DNA from: Prosopocoilus inquinatus | Taxonomy: Eukaryota; Arthropoda; Insecta; Coleoptera; Lucanidae | NCBI GenBank assembly: GCA_036172665.1 | Contig: CM069870.1 | Location: forward strand, 45,404,001 to 45,468,000 | Direction: 5' to 3' | DNA length: 64,000 nt | Shown here: positions 36,601-51,000 of the stretch, piece by piece | Layout: each line of letters starts with the position of its first letter | Numbering within the stretch: the first letter of the stretch is position 1 | Position numbers and translations under genes: made by a program | Notes under the pieces: generated by a model | Seen by the model: the letters and a program-made list of their open reading frames with translations, nothing else | Databases searched by the model: none | Told to the model about the DNA's origin: nothing

Positions 36601-39600
36601 TTCTGCTGCGTCCGAGAACTTCGTATCTCACGTCAAGGTTACTGGAGCCCATCCAAACGTCAAATAACATGATAGATAAGTAAGGATCGATTAGATACAT
36701 CACAGGAACAACGCTAATGCGTGTTGTTTCGTTTAAAACTATTTTCAGCTTCTGCTGCGTCCGAAAATTTCGTATCTCACATTAGAGTTACTGGAGTCCA
36801 TCGAAACGTCAAATAACATGATAGATGAGTAAGGATCGATTAGATATATCACAGGAACAACGCTAATGCGTGTTGTTTCGTTTAAAACTATTTCCAGCTT
36901 CTGCTGCGTCCGAGAACTTCGTATCTCACGTCAGGGTTACTGGAGTCCATCCAAACGTCAAATAACATGATAGATAAGTAAGGATCGATTAGATACATCA
37001 CAGGAACAACGCTAATGCGTGTTGTTTCGTTTAAAACTATTTCCAGCTTCTGCTGCGTCCGAAAACGTCGTATCTCACATCAGAGCTACTGGAGTCCATC
37101 GAAACGCCAAATAACATGATATATGAGTAAGGATCGATTAGATACAGCACAGGAACAACGCTAATACCTGTTGTATCGTTTAAAACTATTTCCAGCTCCT
37201 GCTGCGTCCAAAAACTTTGTATCTCACATCAGACTTGCTGGAGTCCATCCAAACGTCAAATAACATGTTAGATAAGTAAGGATCGTTTAGATACATCACA
37301 GGAACAACGCTAATACGTGTTCTTTCATTTAAAACTATTTCCAGCTTCAGCTGCGTCCGAGAACTTCGTATCTCACATCAAAGTTACTGGAGTCCATCGA
37401 AACGCCAAATAACATGATAGATGAGAAAGGATCGATTAGATACATCACAGGAACAACGCTAATGCGTGTTGTTTCGTTTAAAACTATTTCCAGGTTCTGC
37501 TGCGTCCGAGAACTTCGTATCTCACGTCAGGGTTACTGGAGTCCATCCAAACGTCAAATAACATGATAGATAAGTAAGGATCGATTAGATATATCACAGG
37601 AACAGCGCTAATGCGTGTTGTTTCGTTTAGAACTATTTCCAGCTTCTGCTGCGTCCGAAAATTTCGTTTCTCACATTAGAGTTACTGGAGTCCATCAAAA
37701 CGTCAAATAACATGATAGATGAGTAAGGATCGATTAGATACATCACAGGAACAACGCTAATCGTGTTGTTTCGTTTAAAACTATTTCCAGCTTCTGCTGC
37801 CTCAGAAAACGTCGTATCTCACATCAGAGCTACTGGAGTCCATCGAAACGCCAAATAACATGATAGATGAGTAAGGATCGATTAGATACATCACAGGAAC
37901 AACGCTAATACGTGTTGTTTCATTTAAAACTATTTCCAGCTTCTACTGCGTCCGAGAACTTTGTATCTCTCATCAGAGTTACTGGAGTCCGTCCAAACGT
38001 CAAATAACATGATAGATGAGTAAGGATCGATTAGATACATCACAGGAACAACGCTAATATGTGTTGTTTCGTTTCAAACTATTTCCAGCTGCTGCTGCGT
38101 CCGAAAATTTCGTATCTCACATTAGAGTTACTGGAGTCCACCGAAACTTCAAATAACATAGTACCTAAGTAAGGATCGATTAGATACATCACAGGAACAA
38201 CGCTAATACGTGTTGTTTAGTTCAAAACTATTTCCAGCTTCTGCTGCGTCCAAAAACTTTGTATCTCACATCAGAGTTACTGGAGTCCATCCAAACGTCA
38301 AATAACATGATAGATGAGTAAGGATCTTTTAGATACATCACAGGAACAACGCTAATACGTGTTGTTTCGTTTAAAACTATTTCCAGCTTCTGCTGCGTCC
38401 GAGAGCTTCGTATCTCACGTCAGGGTTACTGGAGTCCATCGAAACGCCAAATAACATGATATATGAGTAAGGATCGATTAGATACAGCACAGGAACAACG
38501 CTAATACGTGTTGTTTCATTTAAAACTATTTCCAGCTTCAGCTGCGTCCGAGAACTTCGTATCTCACATCAAAGTTACTGGAGTGCATCGAAACGCCAAA
38601 TAACATGATAGATGAGTAAGGATCGATTAGATACATCACAGGAACAACGCTAATACGTGTTGTTTCATTTAAAACTATTTCCAGCTTCAGCTGCGTCCGA
38701 GAACTTCGTATCTCACATCAAAGTTACTGGAGTCCATCGAAACGCCAAATAACATGATAGATGAGTAAGGATCGATTAGAGACATCACAGGAACAACGCT
38801 AATGCGTGTTGTTTCGTTTAAAACTATTTCCAGCTTCTGCTGCGTCCGAAAACGTCGTATCTCACATCAGAGCTACTGGAGTCCATCGAAACGCCAAATA
38901 ACATGATATATGAGTAAGGATCGATTAGATACAGCACAGGAACAACGCTAATACGTGTTGTTTCGTTTAAAACTATTTCCAGCTTCTGCTGCGTCCAAAA
39001 ACTTTGTATCTCACATCAGACTTACTGGAGCCCATCCAAACGTCAAATAACATGATAGATGAGTAAGGATCGATTAGATACATCACAGGAACAACGTTAA
39101 TATGTGTTGTTTCGTTTCAAACTATTTCCAGCTGCTGCTGCGTCCGAAAATTTCGTATCTCACATTATAGTTACTGGAGTCCATCGAAACGTCAAATAAC
39201 ATAGTAGCTAAGTAAGGATCGATTAGATACATCACAGGAACAACGCTAATATGTGTTGTTTCGTTTAAAACTATTTCCAGCTGCTGCTGCGTCCGAAAAC
39301 GTCGTATATCACATCAGAGCTACTGGAGTCCATCGAAATGTCAAATAACATGATAGATAAGTTAGGATCGATTAGATACTACACAGGAACAACCCTAATG
39401 CGTGTTGTTTCGTTTAAAACTATTTCTAGCTTCAGCTGCGTCCGAGAACTTCGTATCTCACATCAAAGTTACTGGAGTCCATCGAAACGCCAAATAACAT
39501 GATAGATGAGTAAGGATCGATTAGATACATCACAGGAACAACGCTAATGCGTGTTGTTTCGTTTAAAACTGTATCCAGCTTCTGCTGCGTCCGAGAACTT

Positions 39601-42600
39601 CGTATCTCACGTCAGGGTTACTGGAGTCCATCCAAACGTCAAATAACATGATAGATGAGTAAGGATCGATTAGATACATCACAGGAACAACGCCAATGCG
39701 TGTTGTTTCGTTTAAAACTATTTCCAGATTCTGCTGCGTCCGAGAACTTCGTATCTCACGTCAGGGTTACTGGAGCCCATCCAAACGTCAAATAACATAA
39801 TAGATAAGTAAGGATCGATTAGATACATCACAGGAACAACGCTAATGCGTGTTGTTTCGTTTAAAACTATTTTCAGCTTCTGCTGCGTCCGAAAATTTCG
39901 TATCTCACATTAGAGTTACTGGAGTCCATCGAAACGTCAAATAACATGATAGATGAGTAAGGATCGATTAGATACATCACAGGAACAACGCTAATGCGTG
40001 TTGTTTCGTTTAAAACTATTTCCAGCTTCTGCTGCGTCCGAGAACTTCGTATCTCACGTCAGGGTTACTGGAGTCCATCCAATCGTCAAATAACATGATA
40101 GATAAGTAAGGATCGATTAGATACATCACAGGAACAACGCTAATGCGTGTTGTTTCATTTAAAACTATTTCCAGCTTCTGCTGCGTCCGAAAATTTCGTA
40201 TCTCACATTAGAGTTACTGGAGTCCATCGAAACGTCAAATAACATGATAGATGAGTAAGGATCGATTAGATACATCACAGGAATAATAATGCGTGTTGTT
40301 TCGTTTAAAACTATTTCCAGCTTCTGCTGCGTCCGAGAACTTCGTATCTCACGTCAGGGTTACTGGAGTCCATCCAAACGTCAAATAACATGATAGATAA
40401 GTAAGGATCGATTAGATACATCACATTAACAACGCTAATGCGTGTTGTTTCGTTTAAAACTATTTCCAGCTTCTGCTGCGTCCGAAAATTTCGTTTCTCA
40501 CATTAGAGTTACTGGAGTCCATCGAAACGTCAAATAACATAATAGATGAGTAAGGATCGATTAGATACATCACAGGAACAACGCTAATGCGTGTTGTTTC
40601 GTTTAAAACTATTTCCAGGTTCTGCTGCGTCCGAGAACTTCGTATCTCACGTCAGGGTTACTGGAGTCCATCCAAACGTCAAATAACATGATAGATGAGT
40701 AAGGATCGATTAGATACATCACAGGAACAACGCTAATACGTGTTGTTTCGTTTAAAACTATTTCCAGCTTCTGCTGCGTCCGAAAACGTCGTATCTCACA
40801 TCAGAGCTACTGGAGTCCATCGAAACGCCAAATAACATGATATATGAGTAAGGATCGATTAGATACAGCACAGGAACAACGCTAATACGTGTTGTTTCGT
40901 TTAAAACTATTTCCAGCTCCTGCTGCGTCCAAAAACTTTGTATCTCACATCATACTTACTGGAATCCATCCAAACGTCAAATAACATGTTAGATAAGTAA
41001 GGATCGTTTAGATACATCACAGGAACAACGCTAATACGTGTTGTTTCATTTAAAACTATTTCCAGCTTCAGCTGCGTCCGAGAACTTCGTATCTCACGTC
41101 AGGGTTACTGGAGTCCATCCAAACGTCAAATAACATGATAGATGAGTAAGGATCGATTAGATACATCACAGGAACAACGCTAATGCGTGTTGTTTCGTTT
41201 AAAACTATTTCCAGCTTCTGCTGCGTCCGAAAATTTCGTTTCTCACATTAAAGTTACTGGAGTCCATCGAAACGTCAAATAACATGATAGATGAGTAAGG
41301 ATCGATTAGATACATCACAGGAACAACGCTAATGCGTGTTGTTTCGTTTAAAACTATTTCCAGCTTCTGCTGCCTCAGAAAACGTCGTATCTCACATCAG
41401 AGCTACTGGAGTCCATCGAAACGCCAAATAACATGATAGATGAGTAAGGATCGATTAGATACATCACAGGAACAACGCTAATACGTGTTGTTTCATTTAA
41501 AACTATTTCCAGCTTCTACTGCGTCCGAGAACTTTGTATCTCTCATCAGAGTTACTGGAGTCCGTCCAAACGTCAAATAACATGATAGATGAGTAAGGAT
41601 CGATTAGATACATCACAGGAACAACGCTAATATGTGTTGTTTCGTTTCAAACTATTTCCAGCTGCTGCTGCGTCCGAAAATTTCGTATCTCACATTAGAG
41701 TTACTGGAGTCCATCGAAACGTCAAATAACATAGTAGCTAAGTAAGGATCGATTAGATACATCACAGCAACAACGCTAATACGTGTTGTTTAGTTCAAAA
41801 CTATTTCCAGCTTCTGCTGCGTCCAAAAACTTTGTATCTCACATCAGAGTTACTGGAGTCCATCCAAACGTCAAATAACATGATAGATGAGTAAGGATCG
41901 ATTAGATACATCACAGGAACAACGCTAATACGTGTTGTTTCATTTAAAACTATTTCCAGCTTCAGCTGCGTCCGAGAACTTCGTATCTCACATCGAAGTT
42001 ACTGGAGTCCATCGAAACGCCAAATAACATGATAGATGAGTAAGGATCGATTAGATACATCACAGGAAAAACGCTAATACGTGTTGTTTCATTTAAAACT
42101 ATTTCCAGCTTCAGCTGCGTCCGAGAACTTCGTATCTCACATCAAAGTTACTGGAGTCCATCGAAACGCCAAATAACATGATAGATGAGTAAGGATCGAT
42201 TAGATACATCACAGGAACAACGCTAATGTGTGTTGTTTCGTTTAAAACTATTTCCAGCATCTGCTGCGTCCGAAAACGTCGTATCTCACATCAGAGCTAC
42301 TGGAGTCCATCGTAACGTCAAATAACATGATATATGAGTAAGGATCGAATAGATACAGCACAGGAACAACGCTAATACGTGTTGTTTCGTTCAAAACTAT
42401 TTCCAGCTTCTACTGCGTCCGAGAACTTTGTATCTCTCATCAGAGTTACTGGAGTCCGTCCAAACGTCAAATAACATGATAGATGAGTAAGGATCGATTA
42501 GATACATCACAGGAACAACGCTAATATGTGTTGTTTCGTTTCAAACTATTTCCAGCTGCTGCTGCGTCCGAAAATTTCGTATCTCACATTAGAGTTACTG

Positions 42601-44085
42601 GAGTCCATCGAAACGTCAAATAACATAGTAGCTAAGTGAGGATCGATAAGATACATCACAGGAACAACGATAATACGTGTTGTTTCGTTCAAAACTATTT
42701 CCAGCTTCTGCTGCGTCCAAAAACTTTGTATCTCACATCAGAGTTACTGGAGTCCATCCAAACGTCAAATAACATGATAGATGAGTAAGGATCGATTAGA
42801 TACATCACAGGAACAACGCCAATGCGTGTTGTTTCGTTTAAAACTATATCCAGCTTCTGCTGCGTCCGAGAACTTCGTATCTCACGTCAGGGTTACTGGA
42901 GTCCATCCAAACGTCAAATAACATGATAGATAAGTAAGGATCGATTAGATACATCACAGGAACAACGCTAATGCGTGTTGTTTCGTTTAAAACTATTTTC
43001 AGCTTCTGCTGCGTCCGAAAATTTCGTATCTCACATTAGAGTTACTGGAGTCCATCGAAACGTCAAATAACATGATAGATGAGTAAGGATCGATTAGATA
43101 CATCACAGGAACAACGCTAATGCGTGTTGTTTCGTTTAAAACTATTTCCAGCTTCTGCTGCGTCCGAGAACTTCGTATCTCACGTCAGGGTTACTGGAGT
43201 CCATCCAAACGTCAAATAACATGATAGATAAGTAAGGATCGATTAGATACATCACAGGAACAACGCTAATGCGTGTTGTTTCGTTTAAAACTATTTCCAG
43301 CTTCTGCTGCGTCCGAAAATTTCGTATCTCACATTAGAGTTACTGGAATCCATAGAAACGCCAAATAACATGATAGATGAGTAAGGATCGATTAGATACA
43401 TCACAGGAACAACGCTAATACGTGTTGTTTCGTTTAAAACTATTTATAGCTTCTGCTGCGTCCGAAAACGTCGTATCTCACATCAGAGCTACTGGAGTCC
43501 ATCGAAACGCCAAATAACATGATATATGAGTAAGGATCGATTAAATACAGCACAGGAACAACGCTAATACGTGTTGTTTCGTTTAAAACTATTTCCAGCT
43601 CCTGCTGCGTCCAAAAACTTTGTATCTCACATCAGACTTACTGGAGTCCATCCAAACTTCAAATAACATGTTAGATAAGTAAGGATCGTTTAGATACATC
43701 ACAGGAACAACGCTAATACGTGTTGTTTCATTTAAAACTATTTCCAGCTTCAGCTGCGTCCGAGAACTTCGTATCTCACATCAAAGTTACTGGAGTCCAT
43801 CGAAACGCCAAATAACATGATAGATGAGTAAGGATCGATTAGATACATCACAGGAACAACTCTAATGCGTGTTGTTTCGTTTAAAACTATTTCCAGGTTC
43901 TGCTGCGTCCGAGAACTTCGTATCTCACGTCAGGGTTACTGGAGTCCATCCAAACGTCAAATAACATGATAGATAAGTAAGGATTGATTAGATACATCAC
44001 AGGAACAACGCTAATGCGTGTTGTTTCGTTTAAAACTATTTCCAGCTTCTGCTGCGTCCGAAAATTTCGTTTCTCACATTAGAGT
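33668..44085 (-). repeat. Mosaic satellite, right arm centre
   Basis: Continuous monomers of types A-H with no other sequence. Contained copies include 34930-35687 matching 41184-41941 (offset 6254 bp, tags ATTAAAGTTAC and TGCCTCAGAAAACG) and 39232-40279 matching 31640-32687. A 1-bp deletion lies near 37761 (GCTAATCGTG). No gene, terminator or transposon is visible. Confidence 0.85.
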
Positions 44086-44678
44086 TACTGGAGTCCATCG
44101 AAACGCCAAATAACATGATATATGAGTAAGGATCGATTAGTTACAGCACAGGAACAACGCTAATACGTGTTGTTTCGTTTAAAACTATTTCCAGCTCCTG
44201 CTGCGTCCAAAAACTTTGTATCTCACATCAGACTTACTTGAGTCCATCCAAACGTCAAATAACATGTTAGATAAGTAAGGATCGTTCAGATACATCACAG
44301 GAACAACGCTAATACGTGTTGTTTCATTTAAAACTATTTCCAGCTTCAGCTGCGTCCGAGGACATCGTATCTCACATCAAAGTTACTGGAGTCCATCGAA
44401 ACGCCAAATAACATGATAGATGAGTAAGGATCGATTAGATACATCACAGGAACAACGCTAATGCGTGTTGTTTCGTTTAAAACTATTTCCAGGTTCTGCT
44501 GCGTCCGAGAACTTCGTATCTCACGTCAGGGTTACTGGAGTCCATCCAAACGTCAAATAACATGATAGATGAGTAAGGATCGATTAGATACATCACAGGA
44601 ACAACGCTAATGCGTGTTGTTTCGTTTAAAACTATTTCCAGCTTCTGCTGCCTCAGAAAACGTCGTATCTCACATCAG

Positions 44679-44682
44679 AGCT
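44679..44682. other. 110-bp deletion scar at AGCT, first copy
   Basis: A type B monomer runs to CACATCAGAG and then jumps to CTTCTGCTGCGTCC of the next monomer, skipping 110 bp. AGCT is present on both sides in normal monomers (GAGCTACTGG and CCAGCTTCTG), so the deletion joined four bases of microhomology. The same scar is at 46059, 47439 and 48372. Confidence 0.88.
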
Positions 44683-46058
44683 TCTGCTGCGTCCAAAAAC
44701 TTTGTATCTCACATCAGAGTTACTGGAGTCCATCCAAACGTCAAATAACATGATAGATGAGTAAGGATCGATTAGATACATCACAGGAACAACGCTAATA
44801 CGTGTTGTTTCCTTTAAAACTATTTCCAGCTTCTACTGCGTCCGAGAACTTCGTATCTCACGTCAGGGTTACTGGAGTCCATCGAAACGCCAAATAACAT
44901 GATATATGAGTAAGGATCGATTAGATACAGCACAGGAACAACGCTAATACGTGTTGTTTCATTTAAAACTATTTCCAGCTTCAGCTGCGTCCGAGAACTT
45001 CGTATCTCACATCAAAGTTACTGGAGTCCATCGAAACGCCAAATAACATGATAGATGAGTAAGGATCGATTAGATACATCACAGGAACAACGCTAATACG
45101 TGTTGTTTCATTTAAAACTATTTCCAGCTTCAGCTGCGTCCGAGAACTTCGTATCTCACATCAAAGTTACTGGAGTCCATCGAAACGCCAAATAACATGA
45201 TAGATGAGTAAGGATCGATTAGATACATCACAGGAACAACGCTAATACGTGTTGTTTCGTTCAAAACTATTTCCAGCTTCTGCTGCGTCCGAAATCTTTG
45301 TGTCTCTCATCAGAGTTACTGGAGTCCATCCAAACGTCAAATAACATGATAGATGAGTAAGGATCGATTAGATACATCACAGGAACAACGCTAATACGTG
45401 TTGTTTCGTTTAAAACTATTTCCAGCTTCTGCTGCGTCCGAAAACGTCGTATCTCACATCAGAGCTACTGGAGTCCATCGAAACGCCAAATAACATGATA
45501 TATGAGTAAGGATCGATTAGTTACAGCACAGGAACAACGCTAATACGTGTTGTTTCGTTTAAAACTATTTCCAGCTCCTGCTGCGTCCAAAAACTTTGTA
45601 TCTCACATCAGACTTACTTGAGTCCATCCAAACGTCAAATAACATGTTAGATAAGTAAGGATCGTTCAGATACATCACAGGAACAACGCTAATACGTGTT
45701 GTTTCATTTAAAACTATTTCCAGCTTCAGCTGCGTCCGAGGACATCGTATCTCACATCAAAGTTACTGGAGTCCATCGAAACGCCAAATAACATGATAGA
45801 TGAGTAAGGATCGATTAGATACATCACAGGAACAACGCTAATGCGTGTTGTTTCGTTTAAAACTATTTCCAGGTTCTGCTGCGTCCGAGAACTTCGTATC
45901 TCACGTCAGGGTTACTGGAGTCCATCCAAACGTCAAATAACATGATAGATGAGTAAGGATCGATTAGATACATCACAGGAACAACGCTAATGCGTGTTGT
46001 TTCGTTTAAAACTATTTCCAGCTTCTGCTGCCTCAGAAAACGTCGTATCTCACATCAG

Positions 46059-46062
46059 AGCT
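46059..46062. other. 110-bp deletion scar at AGCT, second copy
   Basis: Identical to the scar at 44679, 1380 bp further on, as part of the second copy of the 1380-bp unit. Confidence 0.88.
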
Positions 46063-47438
46063 TCTGCTGCGTCCAAAAACTTTGTATCTCACATCAGAGT
46101 TACTGGAGTCCATCCAAACGTCAAATAACATGATAGATGAGTAAGGATCGATTAGATACATCACAGGAACAACGCTAATACGTGTTGTTTCCTTTAAAAC
46201 TATTTCCAGCTTCTACTGCGTCCGAGAACTTCGTATCTCACGTCAGGGTTACTGGAGTCCATCGAAACGCCAAATAACATGATATATGAGTAAGGATCGA
46301 TTAGATACAGCACAGGAACAACGCTAATACGTGTTGTTTCATTTAAAACTATTTCCAGCTTCAGCTGCGTCCGAGAACTTCGTATCTCACATCAAAGTTA
46401 CTGGAGTCCATCGAAACGCCAAATAACATGATAGATGAGTAAGGATCGATTAGATACATCACAGGAACAACGCTAATACGTGTTGTTTCATTTAAAACTA
46501 TTTCCAGCTTCAGCTGCGTCCGAGAACTTCGTATCTCACATCAAAGTTACTGGAGTCCATCGAAACGCCAAATAACATGATAGATGAGTAAGGATCGATT
46601 AGATACATCACAGGAACAACGCTAATACGTGTTGTTTCGTTCAAAACTATTTCCAGCTTCTGCTGCGTCCGAAATCTTTGTGTCTCTCATCAGAGTTACT
46701 GGAGTCCATCCAAACGTCAAATAACATGATAGATGAGTAAGGATCGATTAGATACATCACAGGAACAACGCTAATACGTGTTGTTTCGTTTAAAACTATT
46801 TCCAGCTTCTGCTGCGTCCGAAAACGTCGTATCTCACATCAGAGCTACTGGAGTCCATCGAAACGCCAAATAACATGATATATGAGTAAGGATCGATTAG
46901 TTACAGCACAGGAACAACGCTAATACGTGTTGTTTCGTTTAAAACTATTTCCAGCTCCTGCTGCGTCCAAAAACTTTGTATCTCACATCAGACTTACTTG
47001 AGTCCATCCAAACGTCAAATAACATGTTAGATAAGTAAGGATCGTTCAGATACATCACAGGAACAACGCTAATACGTGTTGTTTCATTTAAAACTATTTC
47101 CAGCTTCAGCTGCGTCCGAGGACATCGTATCTCACATCAAAGTTACTGGAGTCCATCGAAACGCCAAATAACATGATAGATGAGTAAGGATCGATTAGAT
47201 ACATCACAGGAACAACGCTAATGCGTGTTGTTTCGTTTAAAACTATTTCCAGGTTCTGCTGCGTCCGAGAACTTCGTATCTCACGTCAGGGTTACTGGAG
47301 TCCATCCAAACGTCAAATAACATGATAGATGAGTAAGGATCGATTAGATACATCACAGGAACAACGCTAATGCGTGTTGTTTCGTTTAAAACTATTTCCA
47401 GCTTCTGCTGCCTCAGAAAACGTCGTATCTCACATCAG

Positions 47439-47442
47439 AGCT
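47439..47442. other. 110-bp deletion scar at AGCT, third copy
   Basis: Identical to the scars at 44679 and 46059, as part of the third, incomplete copy of the 1380-bp unit. Confidence 0.88.
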
Positions 47443-48006
47443 TCTGCTGCGTCCAAAAACTTTGTATCTCACATCAGAGTTACTGGAGTCCATCCAAACG
47501 TCAAATAACATGATAGATGAGTAAGGATCGATTAGATACATCACAGGAACAACGCTAATACGTGTTGTTTCCTTTAAAACTATTTCCAGCTTCTACTGCG
47601 TCCGAGAACTTCGTATCTCACGTCAGGGTTACTGGAGTCCATCGAAACGCCAAATAACATGATATATGAGTAAGGATCGATTAGATACAGCACAGGAACA
47701 ACGCTAATACGTGTTGTTTCATTTAAAACTATTTCCAGCTTCAGCTGCGTCCGAGAACTTCGTATCTCACATCAAAGTTACTGGAGTCCATCGAAACGCC
47801 AAATAACATGATAGATGAGTAAGGATCGATTAGATACATCACAGGAACAACGCTAATACGTGTTGTTTCATTTAAAACTATTTCCAGCTTCAGCTGCGTC
47901 CGAGAACTTCGTATCTCACATCAAAGTTACTGGAGTCCATCGAAACGCCAAATAACATGATAGATGAGTAAGGATCGATTAGATACATCACAGGAACAAC
48001 GCTAAT

Positions 48007-51000
48007 GTGTGTTGTTTCGTTTAAAACTATTTCCAGCTTCTGCTGCGTCCGAAAACGTCGTATCTCACATCAGAGCTACTGGAGTCCATCGTAACGCCAA
48101 ATAACATGATATATGAGTAAGGATCGAATAGATACAGCACAGGAACAACGCTAATACGTGTTGTTTCGTTCAAAACTATTTCCAGCTTCTACTGCGTCCG
48201 AGAACTTTGTATCTCTCATCAGAGTTACTGGAGTCCGTCCAAACGTCAAATAACATGATAGATGAGTAAGGATCGATTAGATACATCACAGGAACAACGC
48301 TAATATGTGTTGTTTCGTTTAAAACTATTTCCAGCTTCTGCTGCCTCAGAAAACGTCGTATCTCACATCAGAGCTTCTGCTGCGTCCAAAAACTTTGTAT
48401 CTCACATCAGAGTTACTGGAGTCCATCCAAACGTCAAATAACATGATAGATGAGTAAGGATCGATTAGATACATCACAGGAACAACGCTAATACGTGTTG
48501 TTTCCTTTAAAACTGTTTCCAGCTTCTACTGCGTCCGAGAACTTCGTATCTCACGTCAGGGTTACTGGAGTCCATCGAAACGCCAAATAACATGATATAT
48601 GAGTAAGGATCGATTAGATACAGCACAGGAACAACGCTAATACGTGTTGTTTCATTTAAAACTATTTGCAGCTTCAGCTGCGTCCGAGAACTTCGTATCT
48701 CACATCAAAGTTACTGGAGTCCATCGAAACGCCAAATAACATGATAGATGAGTAAGGATCGATTAGATACATCACAGGAACAACGCTAATACGTGTTGTT
48801 TCATTTAAAACTATTTCCAGCTTCAGCTGCGTCCGAGAACTTCGTATCTCACATCAAAGTTACTGGAGTCCATCGAAACGCCAAATAACATGATAGATGA
48901 GTAAGGATCGATTAGATACATCACAGGAACAACGCTAATACGTGTTGTTTCGTTCAAAACTATTTCCAGCTTCTACTGCGTCCGAGAACTTTGTATCTCT
49001 CATCAGAGTTACTGGAGTCCGTCCAAACGTCAAATAACATGATAGATGAGTAAGGATCGATTAGATACATCACAGGAACAACGCTAATATGTGTTGTTTC
49101 GTTTCAAACTATTTCCAGCTGCTGCTGCGTCCGAAAATTTCGTATCTCACATTAGAGTTACTGGAGTCCATCGAAACGTCAAATAACATAGTAGCTAAGT
49201 GAGGATCGATAAGATACATCACAGGAACAACGCTAATACGTGTTGTTTCGTTCAAAACTATTTCCAGATTCTGCTGCGTCCAAAAACTTTGTATGTCACA
49301 TCAGAGTTACTGGAGTCCATCCAAACGTCAAATAATATGATAGATGAGTAAGGATCGATTAGATACATCACAGGAACAACGCCAATGCGTGTTGTTTCGT
49401 TTAAAACTATTTCCAGCTTCTGCTGCGTCCGAGAACTTCGTATCTCACGTCAGGGTTACTGGAGCCCATCCAAACGTCAAATAACATGATAGATAAGTAA
49501 GGATCGATTAGATACATCACAGGAACAACGCTAATGCGTGTTGTTTCGTTTAAAACTCTTTCCAGCTTCTGCTGCGTCCGAAAATTTCGTATCTCACATT
49601 AGAGTTACTGGAGTCCATCGAAACGCCAAATAAAATGATAGATGAGTAAGGATCGATTAGATACATCACAGGAACAACGCTAATACTTGTTGTTTCGTTT
49701 AAAACTATTTCCAGCTTCTGCTGCGTCCGAAAACGTCGTATCTCACATCAGAGCTACTGGAGTCCATCGAAACGCCAAATAACATGATATATGAGTAAGG
49801 ATCGATTAAATACAGCACAGGAACAACGCTAATACGTGTTGTTTCGTTTAAAACTATTTCCAGCTCCTGCTGCGTCCAAAAACTTTGTATCTCACATCAG
49901 ACTTACTGGAGTCCATCCAAACGTCAAATAACATGTTAGATAAGTAAGGATCGTTTAGATACATAACAGGAACAACGCTAATACGTGTTGTTTCATTTAA
50001 AACTATTTCCAGCTTCAGCTGCGTCCGAGAACTTCGTATCTCACATCAAAGTTACTGGAGTCCATCGAAACGCCAAATAACATGATAGATGAGTAAGGAT
50101 CGATTAGATACATCACAGGAACAGCGCTAATGCGTGTTGTTTCGTTTAACACTATTTCCAGGTTCTGCTGCGTCCGAGAACTTCGTATCTCACGTCAGGG
50201 TTACTGGAGTCCATCCAAACGTCAAATAACATGATAGATAAGTAAGGATTGATTAGATACATCACAGGAACAACGCTAATGCGTGTTGTTTCGTTTAAAA
50301 CTATTTCCAGCTTCTGCTGCGTCCGAAAATTTCGTTTCTCACATTAGAGTTACTGGAGTCCATCGAAACGTCAAATAACATGATAGATGAGTAAGGATCG
50401 ATTAGATACATCACAGGAACAACGCTAATGCGTGTTGTTTCGTTTAAAACTATTTCCAGCTTCTGCTGCGTCCGAGAACTTCGTATCTCTCATCAGAGTT
50501 ACTGGAGTCCGTCCAAACGTCAAGTAACATGTTAGATAAGTAAGGATCGTTTAGATACATCACAGGAACAACGCTAATACGTGTTCTTTCATTTAAAACT
50601 ATTTCCAGCTTCAGCTGCGTCCGAGAACTTCGTATCTCACATCAAAGTTACTGGAGTCCATCGAAACGCCAAATAACATGATAGATGAGTAAGGATCGAT
50701 TAGATACATCACAGGAACAACGCTAATACGTGTTGTTTCGTTCAAAACTATTTCCAGCTTCTGCTGCGTCCGAAATCTTTGTGTCTCTCATCAGAGTTAC
50801 TGGAGTCCATCCAAACGTCAAATAACATGATAGATGAGTAAGGATCGATTAGATACATCACAGGAACAACGCTAATACGTGTTGTTTCGTTTAAAACTAT
50901 TTCCAGCTTCTGCTGCGTCCGAAAACGTCGTATCTCACATCAGAGTTACTGGAGTCCATCCAAACGTCAAATAACACGATAGATGAGTAAGGATCGATTA

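Larger units (their letters stand above)
44086..48006 (-). repeat. 1380-bp higher-order repeat, 2.84 copies
   Basis: Copies are 44086-45465, 45466-46845 and 46846-48006 (partial). Comparing the three along their length I saw no difference. Each unit has nine full monomers and one cut to 39 bp, which explains why 1380 is not a multiple of 149. Tags include GATTAGTTACAGC, ATCGTTCAGATAC, GAGGACATCG and ACTTACTTGAG. The lack of divergence marks a very recent amplification. Confidence 0.93.
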
